Shown here one piece after another: positions 1 through 11,990 of a stretch of 64,000 nt of DNA. The translations under genes were made by a program, and so were the position numbers. Origin of the DNA: Plazaster borealis (Eukaryota > Echinodermata > Asteroidea > Forcipulatida > Labidiasteridae); contig CM037463.1 of assembly GCA_021014325.1 (NCBI GenBank), forward strand, positions 9,059,001 to 9,123,000. The letters run 5' to 3'. Position 1 is the stretch's first letter, and each line of letters opens with the position of its first letter. Under the pieces are notes generated by a model. The model searched no databases. It worked only from the letters and a program-made list of their open reading frames with translations, and was not told where the DNA came from.

Positions 1-519
1 AGCTTAAAATGGACTTTTAAAGTCAGTCTAATCCTACCACTTTGATCTGAACATAATCTGAATTAAAATCCAGAAATCTCAAGATCTGCAAGGGCAACAT
101 TTATGAACTCTTGGATTTTACCCTTCCATCCAGCGCACATAAAATACTTATGACCCGACTTTGACCTGTCATAAATATTCAAGTCCTGCAGAATTAACAG
201 ATCAGGTTAGCAGGGTGTAAATAAAGATTTAACCTAAAGCTTCATGCACGCAACTTTTGTAGGCCTGATTTCGTCTTTTTACAACTTTCTGATTTGACCA
301 ATAAATTTGTGGTCAACAAGAATCACCTACAAAACAAGGCAACTTGTTTAAAGACAAAACACCCAACAAAAGATTAAATAAACACAGTGAATAAATAAAA
401 ATAATAATATTGTATAAATAAAGACAACATCTTCGCGGGGGAATGTGTTCAGTTCAGTTTCCCGGAGAGCATTTTGAGAAAAAAACAAACATCAGATATT
501 GAGAGGAATTAAAACCAAC
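1..519 (-). other. Smad6/7 intron 3 (partial)
   Basis: AT-rich intronic sequence downstream of the exon 3 donor. No MH2-coding segment can be read on the minus strand here, and I see no recognisable repeat. Confidence 0.6.
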
Positions 520-642
520 CTGAAACTGCGTAGAGTTGCTGCCGCTGGCTCGGCGTATTTCCCGTCTCTGTGCTTTCCCCAAAATCCACCGTGGAGCCTG
601 TCGTGGATTCCTGGGAGAAGCAGTCTTCATTAGGACTCGAGG
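520..642 (-). CDS. smad6/7: Smad6/7 coding exon 3 (linker)
   Basis: The reading frame continues from exon 2 at phase 1 across acceptor GAAACCAG| to donor GTTTCAG|GTTGGT (123 nt, 41 codons). It is Ser/Thr/Glu-rich (SSPNEDCFSQE, STETGNTPSQRQ), like the poorly conserved I-Smad linker. It leaves phase 1 for the MH2 exon expected to the left of the window. Support is from frame, phase, splice sites and composition, not from strong residue conservation. Confidence 0.7.
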
Positions 643-3600
643 CTGGTTTCCAGACAGTCAGAGAGAGCGAGAGCAGAGAGAGGAGAGGCAGAAAGAGGAG
701 ATATGGGGGGAAAATTGAAGCCATCTGTTATTATCTTGTGTAAATGGAGGGGGTAATTACTAGACCAGCTCAATTATATTGCATCCAGGCTTACTACTGT
801 TGCTAGGACACATCATTGGAATGTAGGGGAAGTGGGGACTCCGCCTGAATGCAAACTGCAATGCAATGTGGGGGGAGAGGGGTCCAGAAGAAGAGCAAAA
901 GAGGGGCCCACTAGAGGTTATGTTTTACAGGGACGCTTGGGCAAAGGATGGGCTTACATGAGTGCAGAGAGTTGATCTGGTTCATAGCTGCGGGGTGGTC
1001 GGTTTTATGAAGGGAATTTGCAGAGCAAAAATTTCCCCAATTTATGGAACTCAAAATATGGAAGGATTACAACTCTAGTAGCTGTGAGACGACAGTTCAA
1101 GGGGTATAAAAAGCGTTGTCTATTTCCAGTAATGCAAAACTCGCAACACTATGATTGTTTTTGCAGTTGATATTACAAGGAAAGGGGCTTGAATGATCTC
1201 AGAACTAAACTGAATTATGTATTCGCGAGGAAACTTGGTTTCAAGTTGGCAGAAGTACCAGTCATCCTGAAAAATATTTATGTTTGGAGTGCTTCAATCA
1301 TCCTTGGAAATAAGGGATTGTTTCGTTGAATAACAAACAGTTGTTTTCCAGTAATTCCATTAAGGATAGTGCATCATATTGTTTTTTACGAAGAGTAAAT
1401 TTAATCCCTGTCATGAAGTTTTCAAAAAACACATCATACCACCACCCTTTTTACTCTTTTGACCATTTCAGTGAAAAGTAACTGTTTGGTTTTGTCAGGG
1501 ATTTTGAGCATGTTCATTTTGAGCATGTTCATTTTGAGCTTACATCGATTGCAGCAACCAAAATACAATTAGTGATTTAATGGGGGTCTTTAAATGCTAT
1601 TTTCTGGATTTTTCATCAGCAGACAATATTGAATGTGTATTTCTCTGGAGGATTGGTACTAAGATGATAGAAACTTAATATTTTTTCTTTAAATTACCCA
1701 TCTATATTAACTTTGTCTATAATAGTATATTAGGCCTATACATTATAGATTTTTAAAAGAGTAAAATCCCAGCAATCATTTTGTTAGTAATAAAATAAAG
1801 AACAGATATCCATTTTAATTTTTTTTCTTTTCTTCAGTCCATTTTAATTTTTTTTCTTTTCTTCAGAAAGCAAAGTATTCTAAAATTATTCTGACTGCAG
1901 TCTATACTAGGGGAACATTTTTTGTAGCACTGCTTCAAATCTATGAAATTTTTCCCTCAATCAAAAGGAAGCCTTCAAATCTAAAAATAATTAAATTTGT
2001 ATCCAGCAGGTCTTTAAAGATGCAATACCAAACACATCAATTTTGTTTAAAATTTTGCTTAGAAAAATGTTACACACCTAGTATGATAAACTGTTAAATA
2101 ATTGTTTAAAAATAATATCAAATTTGTTATAAATTCCTTTTTAACACTGATATTGAGAGGAATTTTAACTTAAATTTTATGTAGCTTCCTAAGATGCCAA
2201 AAATTCCAAATAAAAAACAAAACAGCTTATGAACTCTTTTGTTTTATTATTTTTCTCAAAGAAAATCAATTTTCTTGTGAGCTTCAAAAATGCATTAAAA
2301 TATTCATCATAAAGTGGCGATTTGTGAAAATGTGACCAGTGTAATAAGGGTCGATTCCTAGACTATACACACCTTCCGTTTTGGACCCCTCGATCGGAAA
2401 TCTGCTGTATGGAGGCGGCGGCGATTCTACAACAATGCAACACACAACAAAACACACAAGAAAAGAAAGGGGAAAAAAAGTGGAGAGAAAAAAAAGAAGA
2501 AATTCTGTCAGCCTGTGTGTGTGTGTGTGGGAAGGTCAGTATTATGATGAGGTAAGGAAGAAAGGGAGAGAAAAAAAATGCCAGTGAATCCCCCGCTGTG
2601 CGCGAACAGACAGCGAAGCCTTGCCAACGTTTGTTAATTGAGGCGAAAGACTTCGGCTGAGCGGCACATAAATAACAGCGGCGCCATGTTGGTAAATCGA
2701 ATGGGTGACTCAATGGCTTTGCCGCGGCCCGCCGGCCGTTTCCCCGACGCCCAGGCGGGGCTGATGGGGGTCCACGGCATAGCGGCCAAAACAATCACAC
2801 GTACGGAGCCAAAATCGCTATTATAATTTTTTTCCCGTCTCGTCTTGTCTCTCATTTTACAATAAAAGCCAAGGTCTACACAGAATATACAATGGCAAAG
2901 ATTGTCCTCATATTTCATACAAATAAAACAACTTAGGCCCATGTTAATTACTCAATTTTCGTCCGCGGATATGTTCTAAACTATTGTGGTGTTATCATTC
3001 AACCAGTGACCACATAAAATTAAAAAACCCAAAACAAATTGTTTGCTCAAGGCACTTTTTTCCACACTTTGTTTACACACAGAATTTACACAACTACAAA
3101 TTGAAGAGTTGACTATCGAAGGCTGGGCATCGTCAACTCCGTTAATTAATAATTTAAACTGTCAACATCTTTAAAGACAAGCTGGTGCCAATGTACGTAA
3201 GCATGTTGACTGCCGGCGGCTGGGATAGATCAAGATTTGTCCTCTAGTCTTTTTATTAAAACCCTTACCTGGCCGACACAAACGGCTGAGATGATACGGG
3301 TTGCAGCATACGATTCCTGAGCTAAATTCCTCCACATCACGTCCTGTTTGACAACAAAAGTTGAGTCTTTTAAGTTCGGTAGCTTGTTTGAGATCTGACC
3401 AGCGGTAAAGCTGACAGCACAACACATGTGGCGGGGCGGTCCTGCCCCTGCCCAGGCGAACGTCCCCCTTCGGGAGGGGGACGCAGGCGGTCGACGTCGT
3501 TCCGCGGCTTTCGACGGCATCGAGCAACAGCTCAAGCTGTCGATCTTTCAATCGTTTCAGGAGGCTGTGGGCAGCCGATTTGAACTCGGGATCGGTCTCC

Positions 3601-3707
3601 AAGTCGCGGTCGAATCCCTGACTATCGGGGCCTTGTTCGCCGGTGGCAGAACCACCACGGCTCCTCCAGAGTCGCCGGATAAGTACCGTGCGCTTGGACT
3701 TGAACAT
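520..3707 (-). CDS. smad6/7: Inhibitory Smad (Smad6/7), 5' part; three coding exons, MH2 off the left edge
   Basis: I-Smads block TGF-beta/BMP signalling by binding activated receptors and recruiting HECT ubiquitin ligases. Join of 3269-3707, 2373-2426 and 520-642 (minus), all at phase 1, gives 205 codons plus one base. The N-terminus MFKSKRTVLIRRLWRSR is the family hallmark. A divergent MH1 runs from about residue 42 to 146: SLLKRLKDRQLE, LLDAVESRG, LYRWSDLKQATELK and VCCNPYHLSRLC, with likely zinc ligands C75, C118 or C119, C134 and H139. The DNA-binding beta-hairpin of R-Smads is replaced by unrelated residues, as expected for I-Smads. Exon 2 carries ESPPPPYSR, the PY motif that binds Smurf WW domains. 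No MH2 is found in bases 1-519, so the gene continues outside the window. The exon reading is direct. Assigning it to the common ancestor of Smad6 and Smad7 is an inference. Confidence 0.93.
643..2372 (-). other. Smad6/7 intron 2
   Basis: AT-rich intron. Near 1502-1540 a 17-base unit containing GAGCATGTTCATTTT is repeated. At about 1809-1866 a 29-base unit (TCCATTTTAA, T-run, CTTTTCTTCAG) is duplicated exactly in tandem. The last 170 bases before exon 3 and the first bases after exon 2 hold the splice signals. No gene is seen. Confidence 0.7.
2373..2426 (-). CDS. smad6/7: Smad6/7 coding exon 2 (PY motif, 54 nt)
   Basis: A small symmetric exon between acceptor TTGTAG| and donor GGAAG|GTGTGT. 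It reads (E)SPPPPYSRFPIEGSKTE. The phase-1 join restores the Glu codon from exon 1's final G. The PPPPY core followed by SR is shared with vertebrate Smad6 and Smad7 and is the Smurf/Nedd4-type WW-binding site. It was found from motif and phase because it is too short to stand out as an open reading frame. Confidence 0.9.
2427..3268 (-). other. Smad6/7 intron 1 with GC-rich block
   Basis: Contains a purine/GT-rich stretch (2455-2580), then a CpG-rich block at about 2590-2830 with GGCGCC at 2680-2685 and several GGCCG/CGGCC motifs. The block is unlike the AT-rich flanks and could be regulatory. Short open frames on both strands here are explained by the high GC content. Confidence 0.6.
3269..3707 (-). 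CDS. smad6/7: Smad6/7 coding exon 1 (MH1)
   Basis: Encodes residues 1-146 plus one base. The start is the ATG opening MFKSKR, which matches the conserved I-Smad N-terminus. The exon ends at a GCCAG|GTAAGG donor (phase 1). It is GC-richer than its surroundings. A 25-residue low-complexity stretch (about 17-41) separates the N-terminal basic motif from MH1 and is much shorter than the glycine-rich insert of vertebrate Smad6. Confidence 0.95.
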
Positions 3708-4459
3708 GCGACATAGGATTTGTGCACACGGTCATAGCCCACGGAGTCTATCGTTGACCATTCCATGCGCCGGACCCTCCAAGTTTAAATCCAGTTCGGT
3801 CTCAGCAGCATCAGTTGTTGTAGCGAGGGGCTGGTGGTCAAGATACCCGGCCCGAGCGAGTTCTCTAATACAGCAATCCTCGTGTACCGTACGGGTCAAG
3901 ACATAAACAGTAGCTCTTCCTTCCCCCCACACACCACCATTCGATATCAAGGTAATGAATGCACTGCATGCAGCAAGCCCTGCGTAGTTTACCCCCGGTC
4001 GGAGCGAGTCGTCATACGGTTGAGCACAGTCAGTGCGTTGGCCTACTCCGCGGCAACGTGACGCCAGCACAGCGCCTTGCATCCACAGGCAGATGACGTA
4101 CACTTCCGCCGCACCAATGCGAGGACAAAATCCCAAAGGTACATAGATAAAGCAATCCCAAATCGTCTTCGGTCACGATCTCCAACTTTTAAAACATCCA
4201 CGCTGAGGAAAATCCAAAACAAGGAGTACGGCTCTCCATCCACTAGTCATCTACAGTGCCAGAAACATTCACACACATGTGCACTCTACAATGTACACCG
4301 TACATGTGAGTTTTTTGATAATGTGTATACAAAATGTATGTGATCGTGATTGGATGCTGCGTTACGTGTGTGCGCGATGAACGAAAAATCAACACGAGTG
4401 GTTTTACTACACAGAATGTGAGCTCACAACTTCGAGCCCGCTGATTGGCTTATTTAAGT

Positions 4460-4500
4460 CACGAGACGTCTAGACATTTTGGCGCGGCTCGAGTCTGAAA
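4460..4500. promoter_or_regulatory. Palindromic Smad-binding element with GC-rich BMP-type half site
   Basis: GTCTAGAC (4468-4475) is the perfect palindromic Smad MH1 target. It is followed by ATTTT and GGCGCG (4481-4486). Read on the minus strand, this is CGCGCC-N5-GTCT, one mismatch from the BMP-responsive pattern GRCGNC-N5-GTCT. A further GTCTG lies at about 4493, CAGAC at 4642-4646 and 4770-4774, and an inverted CCAAT box near 4444. The block lies about 760 bp upstream of the Smad6/7 start codon. A palindromic SBE is known in the vertebrate Smad7 promoter, so feedback control is a reasonable inference. Confidence 0.65.
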
Positions 4501-6267
4501 TGATTGTTGAGCAAATAACATGGCGCTGTCACAGTGGATGCTGCTACTCCCTCCGGGCATGTACAGGGATCGCCTCAAATCGACCACAGCGCCAGAATTG
4601 ATCGTATGAACCCATGAGCTGGGTAACAGGAGGGTGTCCCGCAGACGGGGTGGTCATTCTCTCAGCGAAATTAATAAAAGTGACAATGCTGATTATGTAA
4701 AATAGACAGAAAAATCATGTTGCCATGGTGACGAGATTGAGGGACATTGAACCGTGTAGGTAGTAGATACAGACGCTGAACCTACTCGAAATTATTCTCC
4801 ATTCCTCGGTGTATTCGCGTGCAAACAAATCAGTAACGAAAATGATCAATTAATCTTTGCAAATACAGGTATTCCTTCCCGTTCTCCTTAAAGGGTTTCA
4901 AGGATTTGTGGCCCAATGTTGATTTTCTTTTTTCAAATTAGTGTGTCTCAACGCCAAGAATGATTATAAGCGTGCAGGCTATAAGGCAATATTTTTAGGA
5001 CCCTGTTTAAATTAATGCTCAGTGGGTTTACGTTTGGACGTTGTATGTTTGGATTGAAACGATTGCACTTGTTGTTTTGATATCGTCAAGTATTGTTTCC
5101 CCTTAGTCTCCCGCTTGTTGTTGATGTCGTTGTTGTTTTTTTTATGTGGGGTTGTTTTATAGGTTGTCACTCGATTTGTTAAGTGGGCAGGTGGGTCACC
5201 GGTGGATGGTTTGCTTAACTTCCTTCTTCGTCAAGAAGTTTATGTTATTTTATTTTATTGTTCACTTAACTTCTTTCTTTAGGTAGTAGGCCTAAGTTTA
5301 TATTATTCTATTTATTTATTTTTTTATTTTTTTAAAAACTATATAAGCCCTATATAGTAAAATTTTAAATTGTCAAAATAAATTTGAAATTAATATATCA
5401 TTTATATTCATTTCAAATAATTTTTCTTATGACAATGTAATATTCTTATAGGGCCTATAAAGTTTTAAACAAAATTATATCATTGTAAAACGGTTTATTT
5501 TTTAAACATACAAAAAAGTTACAGTTGCTTTGACAAAAATATCTCTTCCCATCAATGTACTTCCGGTAAATGATCAATTCTCTGGAGACTCCTCAATAGT
5601 TAGTTCCTCGAAAAAACAAAACAAAAACACGAGATTCAATAATTTTACACACTTGGAGGCAACAAATTCGCACTTGTGAATGTGTTGATCCATATATGAA
5701 TATTCCTCCTGGCATTTAAAGGAACCAGACAATAAGACAAACATACAGCTAAGCTTCTTCATGGTGGAACAAGAAATAGAGCCCCTTTAAAGGTGCTAGA
5801 GCTTTATACCTTTAGAGGGCGCGTCATGAAGGCACCGAAAGCGAGGGTTCAGCGACGCGCTGCGGCCCCCACGGGCAAGAAAGACTTCGGAGGTGTTTCC
5901 GGGACTCAAGCTTCGTCTGTGCATTTTTGATCGTGTTTTTTTCTTCTTCTTCTTTGCCGTGTGAGTATGACCTGTAGGCTGGAACCGTACTATACTTCCA
6001 CGACTGGATGTAGTTTTTGTTGATTACGGGTTTGACAACAGTTTTCCCTGCGAAGCAAGAACAAAAATGACTTCTCAATTGTTCCCTTCGGACTTCAAGT
6101 TAAGAATAAGAAGCGAATGTAAACCCCAACCCAAATTAATGTTCTCAAACTTTGACCCTTGGTCCTTAGCTTGACATTTTGTTGTTTTTTGACAAAGAAA
6201 AACGTATCCTCATGAAAACTGTTTAAGGAAGAGAAACATGACCAGAGACAACTTCGCAACGCGCGCG

Positions 6268-6653
6268 TTAAAGACAGTGTACACTATTGGTAATTGTCAA
6301 AGACCAGTCTTCTCACTTGGTGTATCTCAACATATGCATAAAATAACAAACCTGTGAAAATTTGAGCTCGATCGGTCGTCGGAGTTGCAAGATAACTGTG
6401 AAAGAAAAAACACCCTTGTCACACGAAGTTGTGTGCTTTCAGATGCTTGATTTCGAGACCTCAAGTTCTAAACTTGAGGTCTCGAAATCAAATTCGTGGA
6501 AAATGACTTCTTTCTCGAAAACTACTCCACTTCAGAGGGAGCCGTTTCTCACAATGTTTTATACTACCAACCTCTCCCCATTACTTGATACCAAGTAAGG
6601 TTTTGTGCTAATAATTATTTTGAGTAATTACCAATAGTGTCCACTGCATTTAA
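6268..6653. mobile_element. TTAA-flanked MITE, copy 1
   Basis: Flanked by TTAA on both sides (6268-6271, 6650-6653). Ends AGACAGTGTACACTATTGG and its inverted counterpart CCAATAGTGTCCACTGCA. Internally it has the palindrome GACCTCAAG...CTTGAGGTC. It is an imperfect foldback with no transposase frame. TTAA duplication suggests piggyBac- or Kolobok-type mobilisation. Confidence 0.8.
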
Positions 6654-6816
6654 CCTTGAATGAGGATGCATGATGTTTACCGACCAAACTTGGCTACGGC
6701 TATATGGCCGTTTTGGCTGCAACGATAACGTTGGAGAAAATGACATTCCGCAGCTAACACATGCGTTCCGAGTATTGCGAAGTTGTCTGGAGCGAATGGT
6801 TTTTGTGATCGTGAGT

Positions 6817-7191
6817 TTAAAGGCATCGTACACGTTTGGTAATTACTCAAAATATATATTGGCATAAAAACTGACTTGGTAACGAGCAACAGAGAGCTGT
6901 TGATATAATTTAAAACATTGTGAGAAACGACTCCCTCTGAAGTAACGTAGGTTTTGAGAAAGAGGTAATTTCCCACTAAAATAATAAAAACTTCTTGCAA
7001 GAAGTTTTTATTCCTATCTGAAAGCACACCATGTGTATACAACGAGGGTGTTTTTTCTTTCATCATTTTCTTGCAACTTCGATGACCAATTGAGCCCAAA
7101 TTTTCACAGGCTTGTTATTTTATGCATATGTTGGGATACATCAAATGAGAACTCTACTTTGACAATTACCAAACGTGTACGATGCCTTTAA
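6817..7191. mobile_element. TTAA-flanked MITE, copy 2
   Basis: TTAA at both edges, with inverted ends AGGCATCGTACACGTTTGG and CCAAACGTGTACGATGCCT. The centre contains ACTTCTTGCAAGAAGT, a perfect palindrome. It is the same family as the elements at 13116, 27500 and 50918. The next element (about 7188-7588) abuts it and shares the TTAA. Confidence 0.8.
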
Positions 7192-7588
7192 GGGTTATGG
7201 TTACGTTTGGTAATGACTCTAAAAATGAATGGCAATAAAAACTTACTTGGTAAGAAGCACAGCGGTTTTGGATAGTATAATGCATTTAGAGAAACTTTTC
7301 ACTTAGAAGTACTGCGGTTATGGAAAAAGATATCAGTTTTTATCCCCCAAAATTTGAATCCGAGAAGCGTTTCTGACAGTAACGTTTCTCAGATTGTGTA
7401 TTCCAATTGCAGAATATTCTCCCTGCGTTGACATAACTGCTCCAGATTTTCTGCACTATCTCAAAAACGCTACCACCTTTTGAAATGAAATTTGCACAGG
7501 TTGGTTTTATGGTATACCGTGTATACAACTATATAGGATTAAAACAAACAGTGGGTTCCAAATACCAAACGTATACAATCCCTTGAAA
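7188..7588. mobile_element. MITE of the TACCAAACGTATAC subfamily
   Basis: Inverted ends around GTTACGTTTGGTAATGA and ATACCAAACGTATACAA. Other copies are at about 10965-11350, 29593-29963 and 35094-35502 (the last with TTAA at both ends). All share an internal ACGTTTCTCAGATTGTGTAT or related segment. Nonautonomous; no coding potential. Confidence 0.7.
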
Positions 7589-8010
7589 CCATAACATCTG
7601 AACATGAGGCTCGCCCCCATTTTGACATCTTTGCAAAAAAATACAAGGTTACTTGATTGAAACCCGCTAATGGGACAATGTCCCTGGCCGTCGGACAGTC
7701 AACTTAATTCCACAGGGAGGTAAATCAATAAATAGAATCGTCTAAAGTTTTTCAAAGCTGTGAAGCTCGCATCACTGGAGCTTAAAACGCACTCAATGCA
7801 AAAAACCAAAACGTTTTGTTTCCATCATTGGAACCCTTCGAATGCAACGGGACTCTAAACGTTGTCAATATCTTATGGGGCGATGTCAATTTTGAGATGG
7901 AAGACTCGAGTTTTTAATAAGACTCGAACTTTCAAAAACTCAATCGTCGAAATTACCGGCTGGGCTGGACCAAAGGTTATCATTGAGATGACGCAGAATA
8001 ACAACCCCTC

Positions 8011-8070
8011 TAAAACAAACAAACAACAACAACAACAGCAGCAACAGCGTGCAACAACAACAACAACATA
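8011..8070. repeat. CAA/CAG microsatellite
   Basis: Runs of AAC, CAA and CAG triplets interrupted by GCGTG. The apparent polyglutamine and polycysteine frames on the two strands are products of this repeat. Confidence 0.85.
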
Positions 8071-11000
8071 AAAAAACATTGTGACAGTAAATAGGAATTT
8101 TTATCGGGGATTTCTCTTTTTCCAAGATGGTCCCCAGTCCTCTCTTATAGGTCAATCGAACATCCACGATCAAAAAGAAAGAAACCTAAAATCGAACGCC
8201 AAACAGTTTTTCGACAGCGGTGCCAAAATAATGCCCTACCAGGACCGCCCTTCTCGTTATGGGACTCCATCAATGGGTCTGAAGAGAGGGCTCTGACAGG
8301 ATGCGCCAGTGTGACGGATCTTCTATTCATCCCTGGTCCATTGTTACTGAGGTACCCCGTGTCACCTTCCTGGAGTCACCAGCAGAACACACGATCCAAA
8401 TCCCATACCCATTGTCCGGGTCGGATCTGCGAGGCGCCCGGTCGCCGCCTGCGTCTTTTTGTCAACTGGTTTCTAATGGCAGCAGACAAATCCTCTGTGT
8501 TTCCACGGTACATGATTTCACATTGTACACATCCGATCGGCAAACATCACAGAAAATAAACGAACGCTGTAGCCGGAGTCACTAGACGGAACAGTGGCTT
8601 TCGTCTGGTTTCTCCAGATCCCATGGGATGGAACTATATCAAAGGAGTTTCTCGGAATTATGATTAGAAATAGAATCACGTGGGTTTTATTTATTCAATT
8701 TATTTTATTTCATCCGGTGGAACTGCCGTTTGTAAACATGGTATACAAATGGAGGAATAATATTTTTACGAGGGGGAGTGGGGTTTTGAAAGAGCTGCGA
8801 AAAGGGCCTAAAGTTGTTCCAATTAGACGAAGAAATTGGTTCTCATCGGTGAGGTAATACATTGTGGAAGGTTAGGATTGCAGCTGTATGATCCACACAC
8901 CCGGCAGTATGAAAAACGTTGACTTCACATTTCCAAAAAATAAAATGCTATCGACGATTCGACAAGAACCTCCACGAAGTAAACCGCGGCTATAAAACTA
9001 TTCAAATACAAATCACTGTCACTCGGTCATTTTGTCGAATCTATAAACCTCTATCTTGAATAGAATCTGGATCAGAATGTCGTGAAGATGGAGTCACTAA
9101 AGGATCTACCGTTAACACCTCCGTGTTGTACTCTATACAATTGACACATAACGAACAATTGCTGAACTTTTATCCGGGATAAAGACCGGCGACCGTAAGA
9201 CGTCCAGCAAGCATGTATTAATGAGGAGTAGTCTGACAACTTCTCAAAACTCCACCTTCTTGTGGAGAGTGAATAAAAGGACTGTGTGAATAGATTACCC
9301 TTTCAGACTTCATGGTGAGTTTGGTGGTGATATGACTACTGAAGAAATACCCAAAATGTGGATGATAATGAATGTAATTGCTCGGTTGTCAGTGACAACA
9401 TGGAAATGATGATCTAAATCTAAGCATAGAGAAAGCTAAGAGCCTGCCGACTTAAAATTAATTTTTCTAAAGTATTTAGACCTGAATACACAAAAAGGGA
9501 ACGCAGCCAGCCAGTATCGAGAACAAAATAGTTCGAATCAGTCTTGACACCGCTATAATACTCAAGTCGAACCACGTCCTGAGTCGAGGTATATAGTGAG
9601 CAGCTTCAAATAGCATGTGCGCCCTCACACACAAGTAAATGTGCCAACCAACTTTGGACGGATCCGCGATGTCGGGATCGCTGCCTCATAAGGCGCCGAG
9701 GGACGACTTCTAGCGAACAAATCGGGTTTCGCGATCCATCGGCATGGTCACGTGAATGTGCGCGTTGCACTCAGGCGTCCGTTGGGGGATAAGACTGAGT
9801 TCGAAAGTTTGGTCTAAACTTACAACACTGATAAAACTTGCCCTTTCGAGACGATCCCCAACACGTAATAAAGCAAGAAACAGCCTTGAAATAACAAGCC
9901 CGCCCTCTACAGATTTGGGTTAAGCTTTAATAGACGATAACCGTTCGAGTGGCGTCATTGCGTCAGTCTCCAATTACAGAAGCCCTTCCATCAAAGATAA
10001 AAGACAATAATTGCAGTAAATGACTGTGATGAAAATATCCCAGTAGATAAACTGATTAAAGCATAATGAGGAGGAGCAGTTTAATTTCTATTCGAAACGT
10101 CCTCAAGCGATTAAAACAACATTACTTTTTGACACAAAAACCAAAGTTCTTTGTACTGTTATCATAATGCCTTCTGCAAAGGGAGGGCGCAAGTCACTAT
10201 TGTAAAAAAATGATTTACACAGGTCCTTGTGTATGCTGATGGGTGTACGTATAGTGGCCGACAGGAGTATAGTTCTTCCGGAAACCCCCCCCCCCCCCCC
10301 CGTACGACAGAACATACCACAAGAACGAAGCAATAGTGGTTATAGACCGGACTCGAACCCACACTCTGCTGATTAGAAACACCGCAGCTTGAATCCGGTG
10401 TGCTTGACCGATCGTCCCGACCGTGGCACACCTAGAAAGACTGTTCGGCCGGACCGCTTAGGGACGACAGATCCTTCGGATTTCTCGATTGTCAATAATT
10501 GCTTGAAAATTAATTTCCCGCACGCAATCAAAAATCAATTAATTTACACACTATACCATTTTATGCTTGCGAATCAAATACAATAAGTTTCCTAGAGCAA
10601 AATCAACGCTTTAAACAAAATCTGTTATTATCGATGAGTATACAGGTAATTAATATCAAATTAAAAAAATAACTTATATCAGTTATATTATCTTTGAAAA
10701 CGATGACCAGTTGGGAATAAAGCATAACAATAATGAATACTTCCTCCCCCAGGAGGCACCACACTAATAGGCAAATAAATTGTTACATAAAGGTAAAATT
10801 GATGTAGGTCTATTATGTATAATAATTATTTCAGTTTGCGGTAACACCATTACCTACTTTGTGCTGTGCAAACCGCAACTTTTTGTTTGGGGGTGGGGGG
10901 GGGGGTCATAGGATGAGTTGTGTAACATGACTAGTTTCACAACCCGGTGGTCATGTTCTTAAATTTTGAAAGGCAAAGTATACCTTTGGATTTTGGAATC

Positions 11001-11702
11001 GTTCGATTGTTTTAACACTAAAATGTAGCTATCAATAAAACTTCATTTCATTTCAAAAGGTGGTAGCGCTTTGAGATAGGCCTATCGCCGAAAATCCGGA
11101 GCGGTTATGTCCAAGCAGGAGAACTAATCTGTAGTTGGAATACACAATCTGAGAAACATTACTGACAGTAAAGTTTCTTAGATTCAAATATTTTCTTGGG
11201 GATACAAACTGATATCTTTTTCCAAACCACATTACTTCGAAGTGAAATGATCCTTAAAATGCTTCATACTATCGAAAGCTGCTGTACTTCTAACCAAGTA
11301 ATTTGTTATTGCCATTAATTTTAAGAGTGAGTACCAAACGTATGTCTTCCCTGGACTTGATACAATTTTTCTTTAAAGTTGATCCAATTTGCTTTTGGTT
11401 TGGCAAGTGAAGAGATGTTGTATGACAACTGGGATGATGGCAGTATCAGCCGTTTTTTTTGTTTGGGGGGGGGGGACCACCACATTTTCGAGGGCAGACT
11501 ACTTTGTGGGTAAAAGCAAAATTTTCAGCGGCTGACCTGCCAAATAATTATTTTATGGAGAGTTTGACAGAATCTCAAATTAAGATTGAAACTACAAAAA
11601 CTGAAAAATTCATGGATAATGACTATTTCGCCAATTCCGTAGAGATTTTTCACTGTAGAGTTAATTACACGCCTCATCCAAAGAAAGACTGGAGACCGGG
11701 CG

Positions 11703-11990
11703 GCACATTTTTTTTTTACACCGCAGCGAGGGGTTTTGTACTAAAATACTGCCAATTCCTGTCTTGAGATGAGACTACAAACAGTTATGCCTATAAAGGG
11801 TTGTTAGGTTTGGGGTTAGGGTTAGTGTTAGGGTGAGGGTGAGGGTGAGGGTTAGGGTGAGGGTTAGGGTTAGGGTTAGGGTTAGGGTTAGGGTTAGGGT
11901 TTAGGGTTAAACGTAGTCTCCTATCTCAAGACGGAATTGACAGTGTTACAGTACAAAACCCCTCGCAGCGGTGTAAAAAAAAGTATACGC
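11703..11990. mobile_element. MITE with a telomere-like (TTAGGG)n core
   Basis: About 104 bases of TTAGGG and variant TGAGGG/TTAGTG repeats (11805-11908) sit between two inverted arms (about 11710-11790 and 11910-11985) sharing ACACCGC, GCGAGGGGTTTTGTACT and an AGACTAC-type motif. The unit is bracketed by the direct repeat GACCGGGCG at 11694-11702 and 11991-11999, a likely 9-bp target duplication as in Mutator-type insertion. It ends about 150 bp upstream of the GTF2A2 start codon. Confidence 0.75.

Noticed and set aside
1..519. Smad6/7 MH2 exon within the left edge
   Set aside because: No minus-strand frame shows the MH2 opening or any MH2 motif; it must lie outside the window.
2363..2942. 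Open frames of 102-143 codons on the minus strand in the Smad6/7 first intron
   Set aside because: GC-rich sequence keeps frames open; only 2373-2426 has a conserved motif and proper splice sites.
5574..5762. Minus-strand 62-codon frame starting MKKLSCMFVLLSG, signal-peptide-like
   Set aside because: No family recognised, AT-rich surroundings, no supporting splice or gene context; chance hydrophobic start is likely.
11459..11767. 102-codon open frame upstream of GTF2A2
   Set aside because: Starts in a G-run and ends inside the telomere-repeat MITE; no recognisable domain.
11805..11908. Evidence of an ancient chromosome end or fusion (interstitial TTAGGG)
   Set aside because: The array is framed by inverted arms and a 9-bp direct repeat, which fits insertion of a mobile element better.
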